A stretch of DNA of 64,000 bases from Altererythrobacter ishigakiensis (GTDB lineage Bacteria; Pseudomonadota; Alphaproteobacteria; Sphingomonadales; Sphingomonadaceae), in NCBI RefSeq assembly GCF_001663155.1, contig NZ_CP015963.1:806001-870000 (forward strand), in the 5' to 3' direction. A program made the translations under genes and the position numbers. Positions 1 to 9,323 of this stretch are shown here, one piece after another (positions within the stretch are counted from its first letter, which is position 1; each line of letters starts with the position of its first letter). Below the pieces are notes generated by a model. It ran no database searches and was not told the DNA's origin. It worked only from the letters and a program-made list of their open reading frames with translations.

Positions 1-20
1 CGGCAAGCCTCGCCTGACGA

Positions 21-704
21 TCAGAACAGATCGCCGAGCACCTTGCCCACGCCATCCAGCGGGTTGTCGCGAAACTTGAGCTCTTCGCGGCCCATATAGG
101 CGAATATTCCATCAAGGGCCTGATCGGTAACGCTCTTGTTGATGCTCTCCCGATTGAGTCCTGCATCGCGGATGAAGCTGTGCTGCTCCGCCAGCCCGTC
201 AAATTGCTCATAAACCCCGATCTCGCTGAGGGCCGTGTCGACAAGCGGGCTGACCATGGTGTGCAGTTCATCATTTGCGCTGGATCGCAGATATTTGCTG
301 CCGCCTTCCTTGTCGCGGACGATGCCGGGAACATCACTGAAGGATAGATCATCAATCGCCGCGCGGAATATCGGCTTGGCTTCGCCAGCCGCAGCGCCCG
401 CTGCATCGTTGATCTTGCGGGTAATCCCTTCGAGTATCCCTAGCGTTCTTCCCGCATTGAACAGCGAACCAAGCAGGCCGCCACGCGGGTTGCCCACGAT
501 CGGCAATCCGATACGTACATCCTCGTCATTATAGAACGCGCCGGGTTGGGCCAGCTGATCGAGCGCGCTGTCTGACGCTTTACCAAGAATACTGCCTATC
601 CCTAGTCCTTGAGCATAAGCTCTTGCAGGAACCAGTGAGGATGCGGCAACGGCGCTCGCCCCGATCAAGGCCTTCCGCCGGGTGAACAGAAACTGATCTC
701 GCAT
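21..704 (-). CDS. DUF4197 family exported protein
   Basis: About 227 residues. The body matches the DUF4197 family as I know it (the run GSILGKASDSALDQL and following helices). Its function is not established. The N-terminus holds a twin-arginine-like signal (FTRRKALIG followed by an Ala-rich hydrophobic stretch ending ARAYA), so export is likely. I chose the ATG at 704 over the in-frame one at 737 because a GGGAG ribosome site sits about 8 bases upstream of 704 and because it puts the signal at the start. It lies on the same strand as the next two genes but is separated from the carboxypeptidase by about 66 bases. Confidence 0.8.
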   Translation of the reverse strand: MRDQFLFTRRKALIGASAVAASSLVPARAYAQGLGIGSILGKASDSALDQLAQPGAFYNDEDVRIGLPIVGNPRGGLLGSLFNAGRTLGILEGITRKINDAAGAAAGEAKPIFRAAIDDLSFSDVPGIVRDKEGGSKYLRSSANDELHTMVSPLVDTALSEIGVYEQFDGLAEQHSFIRDAGLNRESINKSVTDQALDGIFAYMGREELKFRDNPLDGVGKVLGDLF

Positions 705-770
705 CGCTAATCTCCCGCTAAACTGGCAGGATAGCACATATTTTCAGAAAGTTGCAGTGAAGCGCGGTAT

Positions 771-1901
771 TCAGCGATCAAGCCATTCAAGCAGCGCAGC
801 GAGGCAATCGCGGCCCAGCAATTTGCAGCGCTCTGGGCTCCAGCCTTGTTCGGGCTCAGGCGTGTCGAACAAGTCCTTATAAGGCATCTCCAGCGTCATC
901 GCAGTGGCTTTGTATCGATGCGCGACCTGTGTGGTACACATGCTGAGGTTGGCCTTGCCGGCTGCTGCTTTGGGATAACCCAGCTTGGTTTGAAAATCGG
1001 GCGTACGGCGATCCAGGATCGCTTGATAGCTGTTGTATCCTTCCAGATGATCCTCGGTCAGGTCAGGTATGCCCTCATAGCCCGCCAAGAATACCGCCGG
1101 AATTGCCTCGTCGCCGTGCACATCCATTGCGAAGTCAACACCAGTCGAATCCATGTGATTGCGGATTGCGAGCACTTCTGGAGAGCTTTGCGCGGTCGGC
1201 TCATGCCATTCCCGGTTGAGGTTCACGCCCAGCGCATTGGTGCGCAAGTGACCGCGGCGTGAACCGTCAGGATTGCAGTTTGGCACAATGTGGAACCGGC
1301 AGCGCTTGCGCAGCGCCAATGCGACCGGATCGGTTGGATCGGTCAGGCATTCCAGCGCACCTTCCATCCACCATTCGGCCTGCGTTTCGCCCGGATGTTG
1401 GCGGGCAGTAAGCCAGACTTCTGTTTCCCCTTCACCCATCGTCAGGCAATCGATAGGCTGGCCATCGTGTGTTGTGCCAAGGCGCAAATATTCGACACCC
1501 TCGCAAGCCGCTGCTTCTGACACCAGATCATGATGGCGTTCCATCGAATAGGGCGCGAAGTAAGCAAACCAAGCGAGATTGCTGGCAGGCGTGTATCTGA
1601 TCGTCAGTGTGCCGTTATCTTCGTCCTTGTCGAAGCTGCTTGCCGCGCGCGCCCAATATTCGCGGTCTTCGGACACGCAAGCATCGTAGCCCGGCCAACC
1701 ACCGGTGTAAGCGGAATCATTCAAATTGGCGATTTTGAACGTCAGTTCCTCACCTGCCGCGCCTGACACACGAAAGTGAAACCACTGTGCGAACTCGCTC
1801 ATATTGTCCTTGCGCAGTGCGAGCTTTGCTACCGCGCCGTCTACAGACAGAACTTCGATATTCCCGCTGTCGAACGCAGCGTCGATTGCAATGTGGGTCA
1901 C
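771..1901 (-). CDS. M14-family zinc carboxypeptidase, cytosolic CCP-like
   Basis: 376 residues with no signal peptide. An N-terminal beta domain (about residues 1-120) precedes an M14 peptidase domain. The zinc site is visible as H169-P-G-E172 and H262 in DVHGDE; R230 in NLNRE would bind the substrate carboxylate and the glutamate in TLEMPYKD near the C-terminus would be catalytic. This layout is that of bacterial cytosolic carboxypeptidase-like proteins. The natural substrate is not known. The start is GTG at 1901 and overlaps the stop of the upstream DUF4136 gene by four bases, so the two are probably co-translated. Confidence 0.85.
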   Translation of the reverse strand: MTHIAIDAAFDSGNIEVLSVDGAVAKLALRKDNMSEFAQWFHFRVSGAAGEELTFKIANLNDSAYTGGWPGYDACVSEDREYWARAASSFDKDEDNGTLTIRYTPASNLAWFAYFAPYSMERHHDLVSEAAACEGVEYLRLGTTHDGQPIDCLTMGEGETEVWLTARQHPGETQAEWWMEGALECLTDPTDPVALALRKRCRFHIVPNCNPDGSRRGHLRTNALGVNLNREWHEPTAQSSPEVLAIRNHMDSTGVDFAMDVHGDEAIPAVFLAGYEGIPDLTEDHLEGYNSYQAILDRRTPDFQTKLGYPKAAAGKANLSMCTTQVAHRYKATAMTLEMPYKDLFDTPEPEQGWSPERCKLLGRDCLAALLEWLDR

Positions 1902-2518
1902 TCAGGTACCTTTACTTCGATGGTTTCGCCGTTGTTGCCCGGATATTCGCTGAATAGGGCTTCAGCCAGCACTGCTGCGCTGTGGGCCGGACTGGCAAAT
2001 TCTGATTTGGGAGAAGCGGTGAATTGTGCGCGGCCTTCCCAGATGGTTTGATTTGTCTCCGCCTTGCGGATCATGACGCGCATTTCATGGCCAACGCGTT
2101 CGCGCGAACCTCCACCGCCGAGGTTGATACCGATGCCCAGGCCAACGCCTGAACCATAAGAACCGGTCGAGCCGCCCATACCAACGCTAACCGGACCACG
2201 CTTGCCGCCATCTTCGCCAATTCGAAAGCTGTCCGCACTGACCTGTGCGGTATAGGTTGCATCGCTTGCGCCAGCTTCGCTGAATCCAAGTCGCGCCATT
2301 TCGCGCGCAACGGCAGCCTTATAGGGTGCCAGCTCAAGCGAGGAGTCTTCGCTTCCCGGAGCATTGGCGACGAAGACAGTGCCTGCCTCGGCTGCGCTGA
2401 TCGCTGCCACATCGTGAAAGCGAGTGACCTCGACCGGGCTTGGGCCGGGTACAGTCGCACAGCCAGCCAGACCGCCAATGACCGCGAATGTTTTCAAATT
2501 GCGAACCCAATGCGCCAT
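1898..2518 (-). CDS. DUF4136-type lipoprotein
   Basis: 206 residues. The N-terminus has a hydrophobic segment ending in the lipobox GLAGC, so it is probably a lipid-anchored envelope protein. The rest resembles DUF4136, a family of small outer-membrane-associated lipoproteins of unknown role; a glycine-rich stretch runs through about residues 105-135. An AAAGGAG site lies about 6 bases before the ATG. It is the first gene of a two-gene unit with the carboxypeptidase. Confidence 0.75.
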   Translation of the reverse strand: MAHWVRNLKTFAVIGGLAGCATVPGPSPVEVTRFHDVAAISAAEAGTVFVANAPGSEDSSLELAPYKAAVAREMARLGFSEAGASDATYTAQVSADSFRIGEDGGKRGPVSVGMGGSTGSYGSGVGLGIGINLGGGGSRERVGHEMRVMIRKAETNQTIWEGRAQFTASPKSEFASPAHSAAVLAEALFSEYPGNNGETIEVKVPE

Positions 2519-2654
2519 AGCGCTCTCCTTTGCGACACGCCCTTAGCGGCACAGCCAGTCTGATGCCAGCTTTGTGCGCCGCCTCTAGGCGTACAATCTG
2601 ACCGCTGAGTTAATTTTTTAGCACTTTCGCCGCGTATCTTGCTAACGGTGCGGC

Positions 2655-3668
2655 ATGAGTAATGACAACAAGGTTCCTGTCCTGGTCACCGGCGGCGCCG
2701 GATATATCGGCAGTCATGCAGTTTTGGCGCTCAAGGATGCTGGCTGGCCAGTCGCGGTGATCGACAATCTTTCGACCGGCTTCCGTTTTGCAGTGCCAGA
2801 TGATGTGACGCTTTATGAAGGTGATATCGCCGACGCGGATTTGCTCGCGCGCATTTTCGCGGAGCAAGGTACGCAGGCGATCATGCATTTCGCCGGATCG
2901 ATCATCGTGCCTGAGTCAGTCGAGAACCCGCTCAAATATTATGACAACAACACCGCCAAGAGCCGCACGCTGATCGAGTGCGCGCTTGAGGGCGGTGTTA
3001 AGCATATGATCTTTTCGTCCACTGCCACAGTTTACGGCGAGCCTGAGGTTAAACCGCTGACCGAAGATGATCCGCTTCAACCGGTTAATCCGTATGGGAT
3101 GAGCAAGTTGATGACGGAACGTATTCTGGCCGATGTCAGCAGGGCGCATCCGCTCAACCATTGCGTGCTGCGCTATTTCAACGTGTGCGGGGCTGACCCT
3201 GATGGACGCAGCGGGCAATCGACCGAAGGCGCGACGCATCTGATCAAGGTTGCGGTAGAGACCGTGCTGAGCAAGCGCGATCATGTCGCGGTGTTCGGTG
3301 ATGACTACCCGACGCCCGATGGCACGGGGATCCGCGATTATATCCATGTCAGCGATCTGGCCTCCGCACATGTGCATGCACTCGAGGCGCTGATTGCAGA
3401 GCCGGAGCGCTCGCTGACGATGAATGTCGGCTATGGTCGCGGGTTCTCGGTGCTCGAAGTGCTTGATGCAGTCGATCGCGTCACCAACCAGCCGATCGAG
3501 CGGCGGCAGATGCCGCGCAGGGCCGGGGATGTTGCTTCGTTGGTTTCCGATCCTTCGCTTGTAAGGGCCACCATTCCATGGGAACCCAGGTTTGATGATC
3601 TGGATACCATCATCACCCATGCGCTGCAGTGGGAGCGAAAACTCTCTGAATTCCGCGGTGATGCTTGA
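2655..3668 (+). CDS. galE: UDP-glucose 4-epimerase
   Basis: 337 residues, the usual GalE length. It interconverts UDP-glucose and UDP-galactose for surface polysaccharide synthesis in the cytoplasm. The Rossmann motif GGAGYIGSH is at about residues 13-21. The catalytic pair Y147-xxx-K151 lies in NPYGMSK, after the S-S-T segment at 121-123. The C-terminal domain contains RNPxR-like sugar-binding residues near RRAGDVASLVSDP. The ATG has only a weak ribosome site. It is a single gene divergent from the DUF4136 unit. Confidence 0.95.
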   Translation: MSNDNKVPVLVTGGAGYIGSHAVLALKDAGWPVAVIDNLSTGFRFAVPDDVTLYEGDIADADLLARIFAEQGTQAIMHFAGSIIVPESVENPLKYYDNNTAKSRTLIECALEGGVKHMIFSSTATVYGEPEVKPLTEDDPLQPVNPYGMSKLMTERILADVSRAHPLNHCVLRYFNVCGADPDGRSGQSTEGATHLIKVAVETVLSKRDHVAVFGDDYPTPDGTGIRDYIHVSDLASAHVHALEALIAEPERSLTMNVGYGRGFSVLEVLDAVDRVTNQPIERRQMPRRAGDVASLVSDPSLVRATIPWEPRFDDLDTIITHALQWERKLSEFRGDA

Positions 3669-3755
3669 CCCGAATCTTATCCCGCGCTAACGGGCCGCAA
3701 CGAATTGGCCGCGTCGGGGGCATCTCCGGCGCGTTTACTTTTGGAAGTTAGAACC

Positions 3756-3881
3756 ATGAAGATCCGCAACAGCCTCAAGTCGCTGAAGAACCGTCACCGC
3801 GATTGCCGCGTAATTCGCCGCCGCGGACGGACGTATGTCATCAACAAGACCAACCGTCGCTTCAAGGCTCGTCAGGGCTAA
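3756..3881 (+). CDS. rpmJ: 50S ribosomal protein L36, zinc-free form
   Basis: A 41-residue gene, rich in Arg and Lys. Only one cysteine (position 17) is present, so this is the form lacking the CxxC zinc ribbon, like E. coli YkgO; in many alphaproteobacteria it is the only L36. It fits L36 in length and in the run [18 protein letters not shown]. The start ATG follows a GGAAG about 8 bases upstream. A strong hairpin terminator follows at 3927-3960, so it is probably transcribed alone. Confidence 0.93.
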   Translation: MKIRNSLKSLKNRHRDCRVIRRRGRTYVINKTNRRFKARQG

Positions 3882-3926
3882 TTGCTGCGTTTGGCCGGTC
3901 ACGATTTGTGACCGCGCAACATCACC

Positions 3927-3960
3927 GGCCCGCCTCCAGACAGGAGTGCGGGCCGTTGCT
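3927..3960 (+). terminator. Rho-independent terminator of rpmJ
   Basis: Stem GGCCCGC (3927-3933) with GCGGGCC (3948-3954), extended inside by CTCC/GGAG, followed by GTTGCTGTTT. A smaller hairpin GGTCAC/GTGACC lies just upstream at 3897-3913. Confidence 0.7.
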
Positions 3961-3978
3961 GTTTGAGGAGCAAATGAA

Positions 3979-4590
3979 TTGAGCAAGCCGCTAGAAGCAG
4001 TCGTGTTCGATGTTGGGCGCGTGATCGTCCAGTGGGACTTGCGGCATCTGTTTGCACAGTTGATCGACGATCCAGCGGAGCTCGATTGGTTCTGTGCCAA
4101 TGTTGTGACTGAAGAATGGCATTTCGAACACGATGCCGGGCGCCCATTGGCAGAGATGGTCCCAGAGCGAAAAGCGCAATTTCCCGGTCATGCGCATTTG
4201 ATCGATGCCTATGCCAATCGTTTTCTCGATACGATTCCCGGACCTGTGCCGGGAACTGCTGCGTTGATTCAGCGGCTGGCGAGGCGGGAGGTCCCGCTGT
4301 TTGCGATTACTAATTTCGGCGCGGAGTTCTGGCAGCAATTCCGTCCGACGGAGGCTGTGCTTGACCACTTTCGCGACATCGTCGTGTCGGGGGAAGAGAG
4401 GTTGGTCAAACCCGATCCGGCGATTTTTCGTTTAGCTGAGCGACGGTTTGGTGTTGAGGCAGGCGCGATGCTGTTCATTGATGACAACCCGGACAATATT
4501 GCTGCGGCGCATGCGCTGGGCTGGCAAACGCATCAGTTCTTCGATGCGAAAGCACTGGAGGAAGATCTGGCCGGTCGAGGGCTGATCTAA
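3979..4590 (+). CDS. HAD-superfamily (YihX-like) phosphatase
   Basis: 203 residues. HAD subfamily IA: motif I at about residues 10-14 (FDVGRV, the D-x-G form common in YihX-like sugar phosphatases), motif II threonine in AITNFG, motif III lysine in LVKPDP, and motif IV in FIDDNPDNI. The likely role is hydrolysis of a small phosphorylated sugar; the substrate cannot be told from sequence. The start is TTG at 3979: GAGGAG at 3965-3970 is 8 bases upstream, while an ATG at 3974 is too close to it and reads only ATG-AAT-TGA. Confidence 0.85.
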   Translation: MSKPLEAVVFDVGRVIVQWDLRHLFAQLIDDPAELDWFCANVVTEEWHFEHDAGRPLAEMVPERKAQFPGHAHLIDAYANRFLDTIPGPVPGTAALIQRLARREVPLFAITNFGAEFWQQFRPTEAVLDHFRDIVVSGEERLVKPDPAIFRLAERRFGVEAGAMLFIDDNPDNIAAAHALGWQTHQFFDAKALEEDLAGRGLI

Positions 4591-4604
4591 AGGGCAAATA
4601 GAAA

Positions 4605-4641
4605 CCCCCGGCCTTTTGGGGGAGGCCGGGGGCTTGGGGAA
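4605..4641 (-). terminator. Hairpin terminator, mainly minus strand
   Basis: Perfect 9-bp stem CCCCCGGCC (4605-4613) with GGCCGGGGG (4624-4632). Read on the minus strand it is followed by TTTCTATTT, so it should end transcription of the gene at 4684-5028. It may also block read-through from the HAD gene. Confidence 0.7.
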
Positions 4642-4683
4642 TGCCGGCTAATGGAGAGGGGCCGGCGGGGGATAGTTAGCTGT

Positions 4684-5028
4684 TTACTCGCCGTTGCAAC
4701 GCGCCAGCTTGTCTTCAGCCAGCGATTCGCCTTTGGCGGTAAAGCTTACGACATTGCCGAATTCGCGCTGCAAGCTGCGGCAGATGCGCAAGGGGCGCGA
4801 GTTGCCTTTGGCGGCGCGACAGGTCGTGCCTTCGCAGAACCAGGCGACGCCGCCCGCAACGGTGCGACTTTCGCTGGCAGGCGCTGCCAGTTCGGCCACA
4901 TAGTAGGGACCGCTTTGAGCTGCCAATGCCGGGGCTGGTGCAGTCAATGCGCCAAAGGTTACGCCTGTATAGGCCAGAGCAAGTGCGAGAACGCCGAGAC
5001 GATTTGCACGGGGGATGGAGAGGGTCAT
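4684..5028 (-). CDS. CC_3452-type small exported protein
   Basis: 114 residues. A signal peptide is clear (hydrophobic LGVLALALAYTGVTFGAL, cleavage after ALA near residue 36). The mature part is short and has three conserved-looking cysteines in FCEGTTC and ICRSL plus one near the end (ARCNG), so disulfides in the periplasm are likely. I recognise this as the small CC_3452-like family of alphaproteobacteria, of unknown function; that assignment is from memory. It is transcribed alone, with the minus-strand terminator at 4605-4641 downstream. Confidence 0.7.
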   Translation of the reverse strand: MTLSIPRANRLGVLALALAYTGVTFGALTAPAPALAAQSGPYYVAELAAPASESRTVAGGVAWFCEGTTCRAAKGNSRPLRICRSLQREFGNVVSFTAKGESLAEDKLARCNGE

Positions 5029-5195
5029 CGTCGCTTCCTTTATTATTGTTCAATTGCTGCGATCAGGTTTCGAATCAAAACCAGTTGCGAATCACTACCT
5101 ATGTGATTAGGTTTCAGGTTGCAACTAAAAACTGAAATCTTTTTTGCGGGTGATCCAAAAGCGCGCTAGATAGGTTTCGGGAAGAGGACTTATCT

Positions 5196-5747
5196 ATGGG
5201 TGAATTGAGAGAACCACTTAGCGAACTGCTCAAATGCGGATTGCCGCAAGCGCTTGAAGTTATGGGTGAACGCTGGTCATTTATGATCTTGCGTGCCAGT
5301 TTCAACGGGCTGCATCATTTCGAAGAGTTCCTGAGTGAACTTGGCATTGCCCGCAACATTCTCTCGAATCGACTGGCCAAACTGGTTGAGCACGGAATTC
5401 TGAAACGCGAACCGTGCGCTGATGACCGCCGCAAGATCGAGTATCGCTTGACCGAGAAGGGATTTGACCTGCTTCCGGCAATGCTTGCTCTGCGTCAATG
5501 GGGCCAAAAGTACGGTGCCGAGTTTGAAGAAAACCCGGTTCTGGTCGATGAGCGTGACCGGATGCCGATCGGCCCGGTGTCGATCTTGGCGCATGACGGA
5601 CGGATTCTCTCGCATGAGGATCTATGGATGACGATGCGCGAAAATGTCGGCAAACGTCCCGATCATCCCGAATTTATTCCGCTTGAAGCCAGATCTGCTG
5701 GTTCGGCAACCGATCTGGTAGAAGCGAGGAAGCGCGCAGCCAGCTGA
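5196..5747 (+). CDS. HxlR-family winged-helix regulator
   Basis: 183 residues. The HxlR pattern is present from about residue 13: CGLPQALEVMGERWSFMILR, then a recognition-helix region (GIARNILSNRLAKLVEHG) and a beta-wing (CADDRRKIEYRLTEKG). Family members bind DNA as dimers and often sense small molecules through the N-terminal cysteine, here C14. A C-terminal extension of about 65 residues follows the winged helix. It stands alone, convergent with the MtfA-like gene, so the targets are not evident. Confidence 0.88.
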   Translation: MGELREPLSELLKCGLPQALEVMGERWSFMILRASFNGLHHFEEFLSELGIARNILSNRLAKLVEHGILKREPCADDRRKIEYRLTEKGFDLLPAMLALRQWGQKYGAEFEENPVLVDERDRMPIGPVSILAHDGRILSHEDLWMTMRENVGKRPDHPEFIPLEARSAGSATDLVEARKRAAS

Positions 5748-5755
5748 TCGCGCGA

Positions 5756-6604
5756 TCACCACTGCGCCGGGTCAAGCGCCAGTAGCTGTGCCAGTTGGGC
5801 GTAGAGCGCTGGCTCCTCACAGCGCATCGCCCGGGGTTTCTCGAAGAAGGTAACGATCGCTTCAGCGAAGAACTCTTGGTGATTGGTCGCTCCATATGGA
5901 TCGATCAGAGTATGATACCCGTTCTCGACCCTTTCAACATGATCGTGAAAAGCGTCCAGCATTGCCGCTTCCCAGCTGTGATAGGCCTGTCCTTTGCGCA
6001 AGATCGGGATGCCGTTGGTGTGGCCTGTCAAACTGTCCAACTGGTGGGCAAACTCGTGGATCACGACGTTTTGGCCGTCGTCTGCATTAAGGCCGCCATG
6101 TAGCGCATCGTCCCATGACAAAACGACTGGGCCGTGGGCCCAGCTTTCACCTAACATGCCATGGTTACTTTCATGGACTACAAATCCATCATGGGTTGCG
6201 CGCCGGGCCCGGAAAGCTGAGGGGTAGATCAGAACATTTCTCAGCGTATCGTACCAGACAGTGCTGTTGACGATCAGAAGGCAGGCCTGCGCTGCGATAG
6301 CAAGCCTCATGTCATCATTCACCTCCAGTCCCCTGTTGCCGCGGAACGTCACCTGATCAAGGAAGAGGTTGATTTTGCCCTCAAGCTTGGGGCGCAATGG
6401 CTCAGGTAATCGCGCGACAATTGGCACGAGCCGCTCCAACAACTCGCGTTGCTGGAGGCTCAGCGGTGTCGCCAGAAGTTTCTTCCGCTTCTGCTGCCGC
6501 ATTCTGTGCCGATACAGGAAAGCCGCGAGCACTAGCAGGGCAACAACAAGAATATGCCATATCGTCATATTCCATAGATAAGAAGAGCCCCCACCATTTG
6601 CCAT
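5756..6604 (-). CDS. MtfA-like zinc-dependent peptidase
   Basis: 282 residues. One N-terminal transmembrane helix (IWHILVVALLVLAAFLY) is followed by an M90-type domain with the zinc site HEFAH (VIHEFAHQLD). E. coli MtfA binds the Mlc repressor and is an aminopeptidase; here only the fold and zinc site can be claimed. A second start 12 residues in (MTIWHIL, at 6568) would put the helix at the very N-terminus and is a good alternative. Its stop lies 8 bases from the convergent HxlR gene. Confidence 0.85.
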   Translation of the reverse strand: MANGGGSSYLWNMTIWHILVVALLVLAAFLYRHRMRQQKRKKLLATPLSLQQRELLERLVPIVARLPEPLRPKLEGKINLFLDQVTFRGNRGLEVNDDMRLAIAAQACLLIVNSTVWYDTLRNVLIYPSAFRARRATHDGFVVHESNHGMLGESWAHGPVVLSWDDALHGGLNADDGQNVVIHEFAHQLDSLTGHTNGIPILRKGQAYHSWEAAMLDAFHDHVERVENGYHTLIDPYGATNHQEFFAEAIVTFFEKPRAMRCEEPALYAQLAQLLALDPAQW

Positions 6605-6753
6605 GTCGCGCCGATGATGCTGCGTTGCCGCATATATCTTGACTCATCGTGACCCTTCGCCTACCCGCGCGCTCTGAATTTCGGTCGCCCGCATTTCGGC
6701 GGCTTTTTTTGATGGCGTACTATGCAAGCGCCGGATTTGATTTCGAGGACGAT

Positions 6754-6888
6754 ATGAAGCGGACTTTTCAGCCTAGCAATCTCGTGCGTGCCCGCCGTCA
6801 CGGCTTTTTCGCACGCAAGGCAACTACCGGTGGCCGCAAGGTCCTGCGCGCACGCCGCAAGCGTGGCCGCAAGAACCTTTGTGCGTAA
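6754..6888 (+). CDS. rpmH: 50S ribosomal protein L34
   Basis: 44 residues, highly basic, the usual length. It begins MKRTFQPSN and has the [14 protein letters not shown] end of L34. A longer in-frame reading from 6649 was not used, because L34 always begins at this MKRT. It heads the conserved rpmH-rnpA-yidD-yidC-engB block; rnpA begins at or near its 3' end. Confidence 0.97.
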   Translation: MKRTFQPSNLVRARRHGFFARKATTGGRKVLRARRKRGRKNLCA

Positions 6889-7286
6889 GTCGCACGGCTG
6901 AGCCACAATCCATCGCGGTGATGCGTCGCCGCGCTGATTTTCTTTCTGCGAACCGGGGTCTGCGCGTAGCACGCCCCGGTTTCGTGCTTTTGGCGCAGCC
7001 CAATGGCGGCAAGGGCAAACGTTATGGTATCACGGTGACCAAGAAGGTTGGCAATGCTGTGGTCCGTAACCGGATCAAACGTCGATTTCGTGAATTGCTG
7101 CGTTTTGCTTTGCCTGACAAGGGACTGCCCGATCATGATCATGTGCTGATCGCTAGAGATGGCGCAATTGAGCGCGATTTCGCGAAAATGGCGGCCGAAC
7201 TGGATGATGCTTTGACGCGGGCTGCTGAGGGTAAGGGCGATCCGCCGCGCCGCAGGCCGCGCAAAGGGAATCGAGGTCGCAAATGA
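6879..7286 (+). CDS. rnpA: Ribonuclease P protein component
   Basis: 135 residues with the longest start. It is the protein subunit that helps the RNase P RNA cut tRNA leaders. The RNR signature region is [13 protein letters not shown] at about residues 63-75, with the usual basic face and an Arg/Lys-rich tail. The start is uncertain: TTG 6879 overlaps rpmH by ten bases, while ATG 6921 ([13 protein letters not shown]) is closer to the family norm. It overlaps yidD by four bases (ATGA). Confidence 0.95.
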   Translation: MCVSRTAEPQSIAVMRRRADFLSANRGLRVARPGFVLLAQPNGGKGKRYGITVTKKVGNAVVRNRIKRRFRELLRFALPDKGLPDHDHVLIARDGAIERDFAKMAAELDDALTRAAEGKGDPPRRRPRKGNRGRK

Positions 7287-7492
7287 AGCATATTTTCATC
7301 TTGATGGCTCGCCTATGGCAATGGGGACCAAGCCGCATTTTGCCACCAACGTGTCGTTATGCGCCGTCTTGCAGCGAATATGCAATCGAGGCATTGAACA
7401 AGCATGGTGCGATCAAGGGTGGATGGCTGGCGACAAAGCGGCTAATGCGCTGCCACCCGTGGGGCGGGCATGGGTATGATCCGGTACCCTAG
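7283..7492 (+). CDS. yidD: Membrane protein insertion efficiency factor YidD
   Basis: 69 residues, full length for the family. The signature [14 protein letters not shown] with its conserved cysteines is at about residues 23-36, then [24 protein letters not shown]. YidD is a small membrane-associated helper of YidC insertion. The ATG overlaps the rnpA stop (ATGA), which supports translational coupling. Confidence 0.97.
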   Translation: MKHIFILMARLWQWGPSRILPPTCRYAPSCSEYAIEALNKHGAIKGGWLATKRLMRCHPWGGHGYDPVP

Positions 7493-7553
7493 CGCGCCGC
7501 ACTGTAATACCTATATAAGACACTCTTGAGTTTCAGACGCACGGACTTTCATC

Positions 7554-9320
7554 TTGGACAATCAGCGTAATCTACTGCTCGCCGTAGCACTCTCGGGCCT
7601 GCTCATCCTCGGTTGGGACATGGGCATGCGGTACTTTTATCCGCAAGCCTCGCTGACCGGGCAAGCCGAAGAAGTTGTCACCGCAGGCGAGACGCCTCCA
7701 ACTGCGACAGCTACGGCGCCCGGGGTCATTGATGCTGATTCATCGCCCGCCGCTCCGATTGACCTGGCCACGGCTCTCGCTGCCCCGGAACGCGTGCGCA
7801 TCGATGCCCCCCGCGTCGAAGGATCGATCAATCTGGTAGGTGCAAAGATAGACGATATCGAGCTGAAGGATCACCGCGCTACTGTAGATGAAGAAAGCGG
7901 CCCGGTTCAGCTGTTCGCACCGCAAGGCACCGATGGACAGTATTTCGCGCAGTTTGGCTGGGTCGGCCAAGGTGTTGCACTGCCGACGGCAAACACACTG
8001 TGGCAGGCATCCGGGGATACTTTGACTACGGGTGCGCCCGTCACTCTGACGCATGACAACGGGGAAGGGCAGACCTTCACGATCACGCTGTCGATTGATG
8101 ACAATTACATGATCACCGCTGAGCAGACTGTGACGAACAATGGCGCCGGCCCTATCGTGGTCCGTCCATTTGGTTTGCTCAATCGGACATCAGCAACCGC
8201 TAGTGCGAGCACGTTCATTGCACATGCCGGCCCGATGGGCGGATTTGGCGATACGATCGAGTACGGCCCTGACTATGCGGATCTCATCGACGATGGTGCA
8301 CATACTCCTGAAGGAGGGGCGCCGGACTGGCTTGGATTCTCCGACATCTATTGGCTTGGGGCTTTGATCCCCGGTGCCAGCGGAGAAGCCACTGCCGGCT
8401 TCCGCTCTCTGGGCGAGAACATTTTCCGTGCTGATCTGATCTACGCGCCGGTCACGGTACCCGCTGGGGAAAGTGTTACGAGCTCGTCAATGCTATTCGC
8501 GGGCGCCAAGGAAAGCGCGCTGCTCGATACATATCGCGATGATTTGGGTATCCAGAATTTTGGTAAGGCGATCGATTGGGGCTGGTTCGAATGGTTCGTG
8601 AAACCGATGGTCTGGTTGCTTCGCACTCTGTATGATTTTCTTGGCAACTTCGGTTTGGCGATCATCGGTCTGACCATACTGATCCGCGGTCTGCTGTTCC
8701 CGATTGCGCAGAAACAATTCGCCAGCATGGCGGCAATGAAGGCGGTCCAGCCCAAGATGAAGGCGATCCAGGAACGCTACAAGGACGACAAGCAGAAGCA
8801 GCAGCAAGAGATCATGAAGCTGTATAAGGATGAGGGGGTAAACCCCCTTGCCGGATGTTTGCCTTTACTCATTCAGATTCCGATCTTCTTTGCGCTATAC
8901 AAGGCGCTGATTCTGGCCATCGAAATGCGTCACAAGCCGTTCGTATTGTGGATCGAAGATTTGTCCGCGCCCGATCCTGCCAAGATTCTGAACCTTTTCG
9001 GCTTGCTGCCCTTTGACCCGCCGGGCTTTCTGGGCATCGGCGTTCTCGCAGTTCTGCTGGGCATAACGATGTGGGCAACTTTCAAGTTGAATCCTTCAGC
9101 GATGGACCCGGTGCAGCAGCAGATCTTCAACTTCATGCCTTGGATCCTGATGTTCGTGATGGCGCCGTTTGCCGCTGGCCTGTTGCTCTACTGGGTCACC
9201 TCAAACATCCTGACGCTGGCACAACAAAGTTATCTCTATTCGAAGCATCCGCAATTGCGTGCACAGGCAGAGAAAGACAAAGCCGATCAGGATCGCGCGA
9301 ACTCTCTCAGAGGCAAGTAG
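7554..9320 (+). CDS. yidC: Membrane protein insertase YidC
   Basis: 588 residues. An N-terminal signal-anchor (LLLAVALSGLLILGWD) is followed by a large periplasmic beta domain (about 60-340) and the conserved insertase core with about five membrane segments from about residue 350 to 565. The tail is charged. YidC inserts and folds inner-membrane proteins with or without SecYEG. The start is TTG at 7554; it is needed to keep the first helix, since the next ATG is 22 codons inside, and it fits the family start MDNQRN. No clear ribosome site precedes it. Confidence 0.97.
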   Translation: MDNQRNLLLAVALSGLLILGWDMGMRYFYPQASLTGQAEEVVTAGETPPTATATAPGVIDADSSPAAPIDLATALAAPERVRIDAPRVEGSINLVGAKIDDIELKDHRATVDEESGPVQLFAPQGTDGQYFAQFGWVGQGVALPTANTLWQASGDTLTTGAPVTLTHDNGEGQTFTITLSIDDNYMITAEQTVTNNGAGPIVVRPFGLLNRTSATASASTFIAHAGPMGGFGDTIEYGPDYADLIDDGAHTPEGGAPDWLGFSDIYWLGALIPGASGEATAGFRSLGENIFRADLIYAPVTVPAGESVTSSSMLFAGAKESALLDTYRDDLGIQNFGKAIDWGWFEWFVKPMVWLLRTLYDFLGNFGLAIIGLTILIRGLLFPIAQKQFASMAAMKAVQPKMKAIQERYKDDKQKQQQEIMKLYKDEGVNPLAGCLPLLIQIPIFFALYKALILAIEMRHKPFVLWIEDLSAPDPAKILNLFGLLPFDPPGFLGIGVLAVLLGITMWATFKLNPSAMDPVQQQIFNFMPWILMFVMAPFAAGLLLYWVTSNILTLAQQSYLYSKHPQLRAQAEKDKADQDRANSLRGK

Positions 9321-9323
9321 TCC

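Noticed and set aside
6649..7500. Replication origin next to rpmH-rnpA
   Set aside because: In some bacteria this block lies by oriC, but no dnaA, dnaN, DnaA-box cluster or A/T-rich unwinding region is visible here.
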